13,417 nt of DNA from Treponema sp. (GTDB taxonomy: Bacteria; Spirochaetota; Spirochaetia; Treponematales; Treponemataceae), in NCBI GenBank assembly GCA_023231445.1, contig JALNVF010000089.1:1-13417 (forward strand), read 5' to 3'. Below, in pieces: positions 1-7,917 of the stretch; positions within the stretch are counted from its first letter, which is position 1; every line of letters starts with the position of its first letter. The translations under genes were made by a program, and so were the position numbers. The notes beneath the pieces were generated by a model. The model made no database searches, was not told the origin of the DNA, and was given only the letters and a program-made list of their open reading frames with translations.

Positions 1-402
1 AATCTGCACCTTACCGTAGCCTGGACGTTATCCGATATGCTGTGGTTTTCCGCAAACAGACAGCAGGCTCGTGATATTCAGGACAACATCAGAAAACTTG
101 AAATCTCACTTGAAACAGCCGGACAGAACAATGAAATGCAGATACGCAAGACAGTGGATTCTCTGGAACAGTCACATCAGGCAATTCTTTCAAGCAGCAG
201 GAATATCGGGCTTGCACAGCGGTCGTACGATATGACAGCTGTTGCATACCGGAACGGCACGACGGAACTGCTTGACCTGCGCGATACGGAAAATCAGCTG
301 AACCTTGCAAAAATCGGCCTGCTCAATGAGCAGTACAATTATATGTCTTATATGCTTGATCTGGAATATATGCTTGATACGACATTAGGAGAAGAAAAAT
401 GA
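1..402 (+). CDS. TolC-type outer-membrane efflux channel, C-terminal part (5' end outside window)
   Basis: The frame is open from the first base and gives 133 residues ending at TAA-free coding up to the TGA at 400-402. The fragment has the C-terminal features of the outer membrane efflux protein family: a strand-like start (LHLTVAWTLSD), a long amphipathic helix with many Gln, Glu and Ser residues, then the family-typical stretch AYRNGTTELLDLRDTENQ followed by an LNLAKIGLLNEQYNY-type helix and a final hydrophobic repeat ending LDTTLG. Known family members form a trimeric beta-barrel and periplasmic alpha-tunnel that serves as the exit duct for RND or ABC pumps. It is the first visible gene of the operon with the adaptor, RND pump and small PII-like protein; its stop overlaps the adaptor start as ATGA. 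The signal peptide and first repeat lie outside the window. Confidence 0.85.
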   Translation, partial: NLHLTVAWTLSDMLWFSANRQQARDIQDNIRKLEISLETAGQNNEMQIRKTVDSLEQSHQAILSSSRNIGLAQRSYDMTAVAYRNGTTELLDLRDTENQLNLAKIGLLNEQYNYMSYMLDLEYMLDTTLGEEK

Positions 403-1343
403 ATATACGGAAAATGAAAAAAACTGCCGCAGCTGCTGCGGTCCTTGTGGTGATACTTGCCGGATGCAGAAAGAACACCACGCAGAACGACGATGCGGAA
501 GCAAGTTTTGCGGTAAATACATACAAAACTTCTGCAGAACGGCTTGATGACTATCTGGAATTCGGCGGAGATGTGGTTGCATCATCAGTTGTAAACATTC
601 TGCCTGATACGGCGGGAAAGGTTTCGAAAAAACTTGTGACAGTCGGTGATTTTGTAAAAAAAAATCAGATACTGGCATATATTGATCCGAGCAGACCGGG
701 CATGACGTACAGTGAAAATCCGGTAAAGGCACCTGTAGCCGGAACAGTGACGTCTTTTCCGTTTTCTGTCGGTGCTACGGCAAGTCCTGCCGCTCCACTC
801 GGACAGATCAGCAGCACCGGCCAGCTTGAAATTCAGATAAATGTTGCTGAACGGTTTGTTTCCCGTATAAAAAGAAATCAGTCGGCTGTTGTTACGCTTG
901 ATGCATATCCCGGAGAAAAGTTTTCTGCCAGGGTTTTTGAAATAAGTCCGGTTCTTGATACATCTACCCGTACGTTAAAGGTAAAGCTTCAGCTTGAACC
1001 GCCCGACCCGCGTGTAAAGGCAGGTATGTATGCCAGAGTAAAATTAATAACGGAAGAGCTTACCGGCGTAATTGTTGTACCGTACGATGCACTCGTTGTC
1101 CGTGACGATAAGTCATATGTGTTTGTTGTTGAGCGTACAGCCGCAGGTACGGCAGTTACTGCGGCTGAAATCGGGCAGACCGGCATATCTGCCGTAGTTC
1201 ATCTTCACCAGGTTACGCCGGGTATTCACGTTGATGATAAACTTGAAATAAGGGGCGGACTGAATGCCGGCGATGAAATCGTCATGCGCGGACAGTCTTT
1301 GTTGAACGACGGTTCCAAAGTGAACATCATGACGGCGAGGTAA
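399..1343 (+). CDS. RND efflux periplasmic adaptor (membrane fusion) lipoprotein, hairpin-less type
   Basis: 314 residues. The signal peptide ends in a lipobox LAGC, with Cys23 the probable lipidated residue, so the protein should be anchored in the periplasm. The two half-motifs of the lipoyl domain are seen at about 66-96 (PDTAGKVSKKLVTVGDFV and on) and 108-138 (VKAPVAGTVTSFPFSVGA). They are joined by only about 11 residues, so the usual alpha-helical hairpin is missing. A beta-barrel domain (about 141-220, with RTLKVKLQLE and KAGMYARVKL) and a membrane-proximal domain (about 224-314, with VVPYDALVVRDDKSYVFVVE and the GLNAGDEIVMRG motif) follow. The start is supported by AGGAG at 387-391, 7 bases upstream, and by the ATGA overlap with the preceding channel gene. 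In the family, this protein links the RND pump to the outer-membrane channel. Spirochaetal BesA of Borrelia is known to be an atypical adaptor of the same kind. Confidence 0.92.
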   Translation: MNIRKMKKTAAAAAVLVVILAGCRKNTTQNDDAEASFAVNTYKTSAERLDDYLEFGGDVVASSVVNILPDTAGKVSKKLVTVGDFVKKNQILAYIDPSRPGMTYSENPVKAPVAGTVTSFPFSVGATASPAAPLGQISSTGQLEIQINVAERFVSRIKRNQSAVVTLDAYPGEKFSARVFEISPVLDTSTRTLKVKLQLEPPDPRVKAGMYARVKLITEELTGVIVVPYDALVVRDDKSYVFVVERTAAGTAVTAAEIGQTGISAVVHLHQVTPGIHVDDKLEIRGGLNAGDEIVMRGQSLLNDGSKVNIMTAR

Positions 1344-1346
1344 AGT

Positions 1347-4300
1347 ATGTCTATTAGCGAAAAAGCTGTTAATAAACCGGTAACATCGCTTATTATTTTT
1401 GTTATTGCGGTTGCACTGGGCATCTATTGTACATTCAATCTTTCTGTCGATATGTACCCGAATATGGAAATTCCGTATATGATTGTATACACGAAGTATC
1501 AGAACGCCGGTCCGGAAGAAGTCGAACAGAATCTTACGCGGACACTCGAAAGCTCTCTGTCGGGACTGAACGGTCTTAAAAAAATGCAGTCAGAGTCGTC
1601 AACGGGAATGAGCCTTATTATGCTTGAAATGAATTACGGCACGAATATGGATGTGGCTGCGAACGATATACGCGATAAAATAGATCTTGTGCGCGCATAT
1701 CTGCCGGACGATGCAGATACACCTATAACTATGCGGATGGATCCTTCCATGATGCCTGTTATGGAACTTGCAATGCGGGGCAGCCGTTCGCCGGAAGAAC
1801 TGAGGCGGTACGCAGAGGATGTCGTAAAACCGCGTCTTGAACAGATAGGCGGTATTGCATCTGCAACTGTTATCGGTGGAAAAGAACGATCGATCAATAT
1901 TGACATACCGCGTGACCGCCTTGAAGCGTATTCACTTACGATAACGCAGATTGCTCAGATGATCGGAGCTCAGAATATTCAGTCTGCCGGCGGTTCAATT
2001 ACGGCCGGAGACAAAAATTATACAATAAAAACTTCCGGAAAATATAAAAGTCTTGATGATATCCGCAATACGGTTATTTCATATGCTGCATCAGCATCTG
2101 ACGGAGTTAATCCTCCCCAGATGCATACAATACTGCTCCGGGATATTGCCGACGTATATGACGGGTATAAAGACCAGTCTGCTCTTTCTATTCTTGACGG
2201 GAAACCGACAGTCATGCTTATGCTTCAGAAACAGAGCGGAAAAAATTCCGTAAAAGCAGCACACAGCGTCCGCAGCCAGATAAAAAATATAGAGCGCTCT
2301 CTTCCGTCCGATGTAAAACTTGTAGAAGTTTTTAATACAACAGACATGATAGAAAGTACTATTCATGAAGTCGTAAATTCTGTCATAGAAGGAGCACTGC
2401 TTGCAATACTTGTACTGTTCTTATTTCTTCGAAGTTTCAAGAGTACGATAATCATAGGCCTGTCAATTCCGGTTTCTGTTTTTATAACGCTTGCCCTTAT
2501 GTATTTCCGGGGCATGACGCTTAACATCATTTCATTAAGCGGACTTCTTCTAGGGTCCGGTATGCTTGTGGACAATTCGATAGTCGTATTGGAAAATATA
2601 TATACATACAGGGAACGCGACGCCAAGCCAAAAGTAGCGGCTGTTCTTGGTACAAAAGAAATGGTAAACGCCGTTGTTGCAAGTACGCTGACGACGGTTT
2701 GTATCTTCCTGCCGATGATTCTGTTCAACAGCAAACTCGGCATGATGGGACAGCTGTTCAATGATCTGGCGTTTACGATTGTGTTTTCACTGCTTTGTTC
2801 TCTGCTTACAGCAATTGTGCTGGTTCCTGTTCTTTCTTCAAGTGTGCTCGAGATAGAGAATGTCACCGAAAAACAGACGACTTCGCGCTGGGGAAGAATA
2901 AGTCATGCAATCGGTATGCTTTTTTATAAAACAGACCGTGCATATGCGAATACTGTCCGGAAGCTGCTGCATCATAAAAAGGTAGTAGTTTTAAGCCTGC
3001 TGGGATTATTTATTCTCTCGATTGCTTCAGTCCCGCTTATTGGTTTTATATTCATGCCTGAAGCGGCAAACGATTCCGTAACGATCGATTTTGAACTTCC
3101 GAAAGGAACAAAAATAGATGTAACAGAGGCAACGGTTCAGGAAATGGAGTCGATCGCGCGGCAGGTTATAAAGGGTATAAAATATTCGATAGTCTCTGCC
3201 GGCGGAAATATGATGTTTGCTTCGAGCGCCGATACGAATAAGGGAACGCTTATTCTGCGTCTGTATTCTGCGAAGGAGCGGAAACGGGGCTGGGATACAG
3301 ATACTACTGCAAAAGAAAAACTCCGGAAATATTTTAATAAATTTCCTGGTACGGACGTAAAGTTCAGCAGCGGTTATTTCTCGCTCGGCAACAGCGGGTT
3401 CAGCGTCGATATCCGCAGTAATGATCTTGATCTGGTACGAAGTACATCCAGAAATGTTGTAAAACTGCTGAAAGAAAAAGGAAGCGGATTTGTAACGGAA
3501 CCGGCATCGGATATACAGGAAGGCCTTCCGCAGATTGAAATTGTACTTGACCGTGCCAGAATGTATGAACTTGGGCTGAACGTAGCTACTATCGGCAGTG
3601 AAATAAGCAATGCTATAAACGGTAAGACTGCAAGCCGGTATCAGGATGCCGGAAACGATATTGATGTTATTGTAAAGCTGTCCGAGGAAGACAGACGGAA
3701 AGTGTCCGATCTTGATCAGATTTATGTAAAGAATATACAGGGAGTACGCATCCCGCTGTCGAATTTTGCACATACGGTTGAATCATCTTCGCCTGTAACG
3801 ATTTTCCGCGAAGATCAGGCCCGTATTGCACATGTTACCTGTAAACCGCTGAAAGGTCTTTCGCTTGATACTGTCCAGCGCGGTTTAAAACATCTTATCG
3901 ATGTAAACGTCCCGATGGAGGAAGATCTTCATATTTCGTTCTCAGGCGATTATGCGGATATGATGGAAGCTGTAAAGAATTTTGCAATGATCATACTCAT
4001 GGCAATAATACTTGTTTTTGCCGTCATGGCCAGTCAGTTTGAATCGCTCAAAAGTCCGTTCATCATTCTTTTTACGATACCTCTGTCTGTTATAGGTGTT
4101 GTACTTATTTATCTGATAACGCATGTTCGTTTTAATATTGTTACCGTCGTTGGGGTACTTATGCTTGTCGGAATAATCGTTAATAACGGTATAGTCCTCG
4201 TAGATCAGACGAATCTGCTGCGGAAACGCGGAATGACGCTTGAAGATGCATGCGTGGAAGCTGCGGGAAACCGTCTGCGCCCGATACTTATGAGTACGCT

Positions 4301-4526
4301 TACGACTATCATTTCGCTTGTACCTATGGCTTTCTTTCCGGGAGAAGGTACAGAAGCAATGCAGCCGATCGGACTTACTGTTTTCGGCGGTCTGTCGTTC
4401 GGAACGATTATGACGCTGTTCCTTATGCCGATCGTTTATTCGCTGTTCAACAAAAAAGATGAAGCACGAAAGGTCGCTGACCGGAAACTGATAGAAACAG
4501 AAAATGCAGCCGGAGGAATAAAATGA
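1347..4526 (+). CDS. RND multidrug efflux transporter, HAE1/AcrB-like inner-membrane pump
   Basis: 1059 residues, the normal length for the AcrB/HAE1 family, which exports drugs or other amphiphiles using the proton gradient. TM1 is at about 14-30. The first periplasmic loop starts LSVDMYPNMEIP, and TM2-TM6 lie between about 340 and 500. The second half has TM7 at about 546-566, a second periplasmic loop to about 875, and TM8-TM12 to about 1035. The TM4 motif is GMLVDNSIVVLEN (Asp409, Asn410), where AcrB has two Asp. The TM10 motif is GIIVNNGIVLVDQ (Asn946-Asn947) at the place where AcrB has its Lys. These variants are common among non-proteobacterial HAE1 proteins. The start lies 3 bp after the adaptor stop, with GAGG at 1337-1340 as ribosome site, and the end overlaps the next gene as ATGA. 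The multidrug substrate class is inferred from family resemblance; heavy-metal motifs are not apparent. Confidence 0.95.
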   Translation: MSISEKAVNKPVTSLIIFVIAVALGIYCTFNLSVDMYPNMEIPYMIVYTKYQNAGPEEVEQNLTRTLESSLSGLNGLKKMQSESSTGMSLIMLEMNYGTNMDVAANDIRDKIDLVRAYLPDDADTPITMRMDPSMMPVMELAMRGSRSPEELRRYAEDVVKPRLEQIGGIASATVIGGKERSINIDIPRDRLEAYSLTITQIAQMIGAQNIQSAGGSITAGDKNYTIKTSGKYKSLDDIRNTVISYAASASDGVNPPQMHTILLRDIADVYDGYKDQSALSILDGKPTVMLMLQKQSGKNSVKAAHSVRSQIKNIERSLPSDVKLVEVFNTTDMIESTIHEVVNSVIEGALLAILVLFLFLRSFKSTIIIGLSIPVSVFITLALMYFRGMTLNIISLSGLLLGSGMLVDNSIVVLENIYTYRERDAKPKVAAVLGTKEMVNAVVASTLTTVCIFLPMILFNSKLGMMGQLFNDLAFTIVFSLLCSLLTAIVLVPVLSSSVLEIENVTEKQTTSRWGRISHAIGMLFYKTDRAYANTVRKLLHHKKVVVLSLLGLFILSIASVPLIGFIFMPEAANDSVTIDFELPKGTKIDVTEATVQEMESIARQVIKGIKYSIVSAGGNMMFASSADTNKGTLILRLYSAKERKRGWDTDTTAKEKLRKYFNKFPGTDVKFSSGYFSLGNSGFSVDIRSNDLDLVRSTSRNVVKLLKEKGSGFVTEPASDIQEGLPQIEIVLDRARMYELGLNVATIGSEISNAINGKTASRYQDAGNDIDVIVKLSEEDRRKVSDLDQIYVKNIQGVRIPLSNFAHTVESSSPVTIFREDQARIAHVTCKPLKGLSLDTVQRGLKHLIDVNVPMEEDLHISFSGDYADMMEAVKNFAMIILMAIILVFAVMASQFESLKSPFIILFTIPLSVIGVVLIYLITHVRFNIVTVVGVLMLVGIIVNNGIVLVDQTNLLRKRGMTLEDACVEAAGNRLRPILMSTLTTIISLVPMAFFPGEGTEAMQPIGLTVFGGLSFGTIMTLFLMPIVYSLFNKKDEARKVADRKLIETENAAGGIK

Positions 4527-4807
4527 ACCGTGTTGAATTGATTTTTTCACAGGCGCTTGAAGAAGATTTTATTGAAGCTTTCCGTAGGAATATGATTCAG
4601 AAATTTACGGAACTGCCCGCCGTACGGGGGCAGGGATTCAGTACTCCGAAGCTTGGTGATGAAATCTGGCCGCAGCTCAACGCAATGATGATCGTTTACT
4701 GCGGCGATGAAGACGAGATAAAAATAGAAAAAATTGTCGCCGGCATGCGCGAAAAATATGTTACCGAAGGAATTGCCTGTTTTGTGAGTAAAGCTCACGA
4801 AAGATAA
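4523..4807 (+). CDS. Small PII-like transporter-associated protein (PG0541-like)
   Basis: 94 residues, no signal peptide and no membrane segment, so cytoplasmic. The pattern is strand (VELIFSQ), helix (ALEEDFIEAFRRN), an exposed loop with VRGQGFSTPKLGDEIWPQLN, strand (AMMIVYC), helix (EIKIEKIVAGMREKY) and strand (GIACFVSKA). This fits a ferredoxin-like PII fold, with the Gly/Pro-rich stretch in the place of the PII T-loop. I recognise the arrangement from the PG0541-type proteins encoded directly after an efflux channel, adaptor and AcrB homologue in Bacteroidetes; DUF3240-type PII-like proteins next to CzcA-type pumps are a possible distant parallel. The start has GGAGG at 4512-4516 and overlaps the pump stop by ATGA, so its synthesis is tied to that of the pump. 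A role as sensor or modulator of the pump is inference; ligand and partner are not known from the sequence. Confidence 0.85.
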   Translation: MNRVELIFSQALEEDFIEAFRRNMIQKFTELPAVRGQGFSTPKLGDEIWPQLNAMMIVYCGDEDEIKIEKIVAGMREKYVTEGIACFVSKAHER

Positions 4808-4813
4808 GTTCTG

Positions 4814-6460
4814 TTACCGCATAACCATGTTCGGTATGTCCTGTTTTACCTGCTTTTTATACAGATATTTTAACGGGTGCATATCGAACGCATTTGCGGT
4901 CCAGCCGCCTACAGCATCAAGATTGATAATGTTAAGACTTACCGGATGTGAAACAGGAATAACCATTCCGCTGTCAAGAAGCAGCTGTTCTGCCTGACCA
5001 AGCAGTTTCGGACGGTTTTCATCCGTATATAGTGCTGCATCGGACAGAAGTTTGTCATAGTCGGCATTTTCCCATCCTGTCACATTAAGTGTGGAATTTC
5101 CCTGGAACAATTCAAGAAACGCAAGCGGATCCGCAAAATCACCGATCCAGGTATAACTGAATAAATCCGCATTCCACGACGGAATACTTGAAAGATACCG
5201 TTCGGCAGGTGTTTTCTGAATTTGTACATCGATACCGAGCGGCGCCCAGGCATCAATCAGCAGCTGCGCCCGGTTTTTCATAAAATCAGTATCTGTTACT
5301 GCGAATATAAGAGGAATCTTTTCATCAGCGGGTATACCGGCTTTTTCCCGGGCCTCTTTCATAAGAGAGGCAGCTTCATCAGTGTCAGTGTACGAGAATC
5401 CTTCCACCTGCGGATAACCGGAGAGCGGATAGACAAGTGTCGTAGCTTTGACAAACGATTTTTCACGAAGTTTATCCCATGGAACAGCTTCAAGCAGTGC
5501 AGAACGAAAACCGGTATTACTCCAGATGCTTCCCTTCCTGCATTTGAAAAACAGGTATTCAGTGGCAAATTCTGCAGTAAGCTGAATTACATTCCTGTTA
5601 AGAAGTTTCTGCACATCTGCATTTCCTGTTACCCAGTCCGCGCTGCCGGTGTTAAAACTGAACGCGTTTTCGTCAGCGTTATCGGACTGCAGAATTGTTA
5701 TCTGATTAAGATGCGTATTTGCCGCATCCCAGTAGTTACTGTTTTTTTCAAGAATAAGCGTATTGTTTTCATTACTTTTTATACAGAAAGGCCCGCTGAA
5801 AACCGAAAGATCCTTTTTGCATACAGCGAAGGCACTGTGGCACAGTACCCGCGGAAGATAACTGGCAGGCTGTATAAGGTTTATTGTAAGGGTGGTATCG
5901 TTTACTGCTTTAATTGCTACGTCACTCCGGTTTCCTGTTCCTGTACGGTATTCGTATGCACCTTTTATGATATCAAGAAGCGATGAATAAGATGCGTCCG
6001 GTTCTGCAAGCAGATCAAGCCATGATTCACAGACATCCTGCGCCGTAACGGGTGAACCGTCACTGAATTTTGCATTGTCGCGGAGTATAAATGTCCACCG
6101 GAGTTTGTTGCGGGATATACGGTAACTTGTTGCGAGTGCATACTGCGGTTCAAGAGATGACGGATCATACGAAAAGAGTCCTTCATACAGACCGGTAAGT
6201 ATTTGTGCTTCCGAGCTGTACGAGGCAGTATGAGGGTTTAAATCATATGCGTGAACAGCATCTATTATTGTAAAATTCTGCTGAAGATCAGGAATAATCA
6301 GGGGCGGTTCATCGTTCTGATTAGTAGAACTGTCATTCTGTTCCTGCGGCTGCGTGTCTTCGGGAAGTTCCGGTTCAGACGGATCAGCAGAGAGCGGAAG
6401 CAGAATTACTGCGGCTGCAACGGTAAGTATTGTTATTTTTTTTAGTGTATTAATCGACAT
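4814..6460 (-). CDS. Extracellular solute-binding protein family 5 (peptide/nickel type), orphan
   Basis: 548 residues, the usual length of OppA/DppA-type binding proteins, which capture peptides or related ligands in the periplasm for an ABC importer. A signal peptide (about 1-25, ending PLSA) is followed by an acidic, Gln/Asn-rich linker (about 26-54). There is no lipobox Cys, so it is predicted to be soluble and cleaved by signal peptidase I. The family core is clear: LYEGLFSYDPSSLEPQYALA (about 91-110), then WTFILRDNAKFSDGSPVTAQDV (about 122-143), and the late region with DAWAPLGIDVQIQK and SWNADLFSYTWIGDFADP. The start codon lies inside the end of the preceding gene (11-bp overlap, 6450-6460), suggesting coupling; the ribosome site (GGGA) is weak. 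No permease or ATPase genes adjoin it, so its importer, if any, is encoded elsewhere. It is the last gene of the minus-strand operon and ends 6 bp from the converging efflux operon. Confidence 0.9.
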   Translation of the reverse strand: MSINTLKKITILTVAAAVILLPLSADPSEPELPEDTQPQEQNDSSTNQNDEPPLIIPDLQQNFTIIDAVHAYDLNPHTASYSSEAQILTGLYEGLFSYDPSSLEPQYALATSYRISRNKLRWTFILRDNAKFSDGSPVTAQDVCESWLDLLAEPDASYSSLLDIIKGAYEYRTGTGNRSDVAIKAVNDTTLTINLIQPASYLPRVLCHSAFAVCKKDLSVFSGPFCIKSNENNTLILEKNSNYWDAANTHLNQITILQSDNADENAFSFNTGSADWVTGNADVQKLLNRNVIQLTAEFATEYLFFKCRKGSIWSNTGFRSALLEAVPWDKLREKSFVKATTLVYPLSGYPQVEGFSYTDTDEAASLMKEAREKAGIPADEKIPLIFAVTDTDFMKNRAQLLIDAWAPLGIDVQIQKTPAERYLSSIPSWNADLFSYTWIGDFADPLAFLELFQGNSTLNVTGWENADYDKLLSDAALYTDENRPKLLGQAEQLLLDSGMVIPVSHPVSLNIINLDAVGGWTANAFDMHPLKYLYKKQVKQDIPNMVMR

Positions 6461-7868
6461 CTTTTATTCCCAGTTTTTTCATTTGTTTTTCTTCTTCAAT
6501 GAAGGAAGTATATTCTGCCCGTTTCTGATTGGCTTTTACAAGCGAGTTTTTCATGGTAACAAGTTCAATTTTCATACCTTTTATTTTTTCTTTATTGGCT
6601 GTTTCTGCATTGACTTTGAAATATTCATCAAGAGCGTTGAGCAGTATAAGAATTTCCTGTGTATCACTTATCTGTTTGTTAACAAAATCAAGAATGGATT
6701 CTTCAGTTGATGATTCGATTTTTCTGTATTCTGAGGTTTGTTTTCCGGAGAAAGAGAGAAAGAAACGTTCTTTCCTTTCAAGATTTGTAAGAAATGTGTT
6801 ATACTCAATGGTCTGTATACTTTTTGCATCTGTCTTTTGATTTATTATAACCAGATTGTATTCTTCTTTCGGTTCAGGAATATTAAACGCCTGCCGCAGT
6901 GTTTTTTTGAGTTTGTCAAAAAAAGAATTATGTTCGCTTGTAATTATATCGTGATTTGCCTGAATTTTTGCAATCACTGCGTCAAGCTGAGGTCCCAGTG
7001 CAGATACAACGAGCACTGTTTCCATCAGCATTTCTTTTGTGTCGATTTTCTTTTTTGCTGTTTTAGAACGCTGTTCCTTTACTTCCAGTTTCTGGAGGAG
7101 AGCCTGTTGCAGCTGCTGCTTGTTTGGAGCCTGGTCTTCCCTGACAATTTCCTGAATAAGATCGTTATAGAACGGTTTCTTTCCCATAACTTCAGGATAC
7201 AGGCGTTTTATTTCATTGATTTCATCAAGTGGAGATTTGAATGCCTGCGATTTGTTAAACGAGGGATGCTCGAACATATCTTTCCGCAGCTGACCTTTGT
7301 ATATTTCTCTTTGAAAATCAGTAAGTTCTTTTAACAGTACATTTATTGCAGCAATTGCCTGTGCACTCTTATTGATAGAATCGTTTATAAGACTTAGTGT
7401 CATCTGGGCAACGTTATTACGGGCTTCCGCTAAAAGTTCCGCAAGACTTCGCGTGTTTGTCTTGGAATTGTTTGCAGATAAGTTTTTCCAGTCTATGCAG
7501 TTGTTTAGATCAACAAGTCTGCGGATTTGAGCAATGTCTATATGATCTACAGAAAATTTAAAATAGGTGCAGATAAAATCGAGCATGCTTTCATAGTCCG
7601 AGAGCCTTGCTCCCATAACGGTTGCCCGTTCATTTTCTATAAATGGAGAGGAATCAGGTACCGTAATTTCAGAAATTTTTTTGTCAATTTTATACGGATC
7701 CGGTTTTATAAGAGAACGCTGGACAAGAAGCTCGTATAAATTTTTAACACATGTATGGAGCAGCCTGTAATTATCAAGCATTTCAGGCAGCGAAGATGTA
7801 TTAAACCATTCCGTTTTCGAGGTAAGTGCGCTTTCCAGGTCTTTTAAAAAATTTTGTCCGTCACTCAT
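6450..7868 (-). CDS. Conserved-looking helical cytoplasmic protein of unknown function
   Basis: 472 residues that I do not recognise. There is no signal peptide, no membrane segment and no nucleotide-binding or catalytic motif that I can see. It is rich in Lys, Glu, Asn, Ile and Leu. Almost all of it reads as alpha-helix, with a heptad-like region around 140-200, a Gln-rich helix (NKQQLQQALLQKLEVKEQ, about 249-266) followed by a Lys-rich segment, and a C-terminal coiled coil at about 420-467 ending KQMKKLGIKDVD. A short strand-like piece (YNLVIINQKTD) lies near 337-347. The start at 7868 has only a weak GAAG in front of it. Base composition looks more A+T-rich than in the neighbouring genes. 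It sits 49 bp after the barrel protein gene and overlaps the binding protein gene by 11 bp, so it is probably co-transcribed with the envelope genes although its product stays inside the cell. It could be a scaffold or cytoskeleton-like protein; this is only a guess from composition. Confidence 0.75.
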   Translation of the reverse strand: MSDGQNFLKDLESALTSKTEWFNTSSLPEMLDNYRLLHTCVKNLYELLVQRSLIKPDPYKIDKKISEITVPDSSPFIENERATVMGARLSDYESMLDFICTYFKFSVDHIDIAQIRRLVDLNNCIDWKNLSANNSKTNTRSLAELLAEARNNVAQMTLSLINDSINKSAQAIAAINVLLKELTDFQREIYKGQLRKDMFEHPSFNKSQAFKSPLDEINEIKRLYPEVMGKKPFYNDLIQEIVREDQAPNKQQLQQALLQKLEVKEQRSKTAKKKIDTKEMLMETVLVVSALGPQLDAVIAKIQANHDIITSEHNSFFDKLKKTLRQAFNIPEPKEEYNLVIINQKTDAKSIQTIEYNTFLTNLERKERFFLSFSGKQTSEYRKIESSTEESILDFVNKQISDTQEILILLNALDEYFKVNAETANKEKIKGMKIELVTMKNSLVKANQKRAEYTSFIEEEKQMKKLGIKDVD

Positions 7869-7917
7869 ACTTCTATTATCGCTGCTTTTTGCGTAAAAAT
7901 CTACTTTAAATATACAT

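Noticed and set aside
3027..3773. Long minus-strand open frame (248 codons) inside the RND pump gene
   Set aside because: It is a shadow of the strongly supported plus-strand pump gene, its product is low in coding character (many Tyr, Ile, Cys and Phe runs), and it has no recognisable domain.
5222..5986. Plus-strand open frame (254 codons) opposite the solute-binding protein gene
   Set aside because: It lies opposite a gene with clear family motifs along its whole length, and its product matches nothing recognisable.
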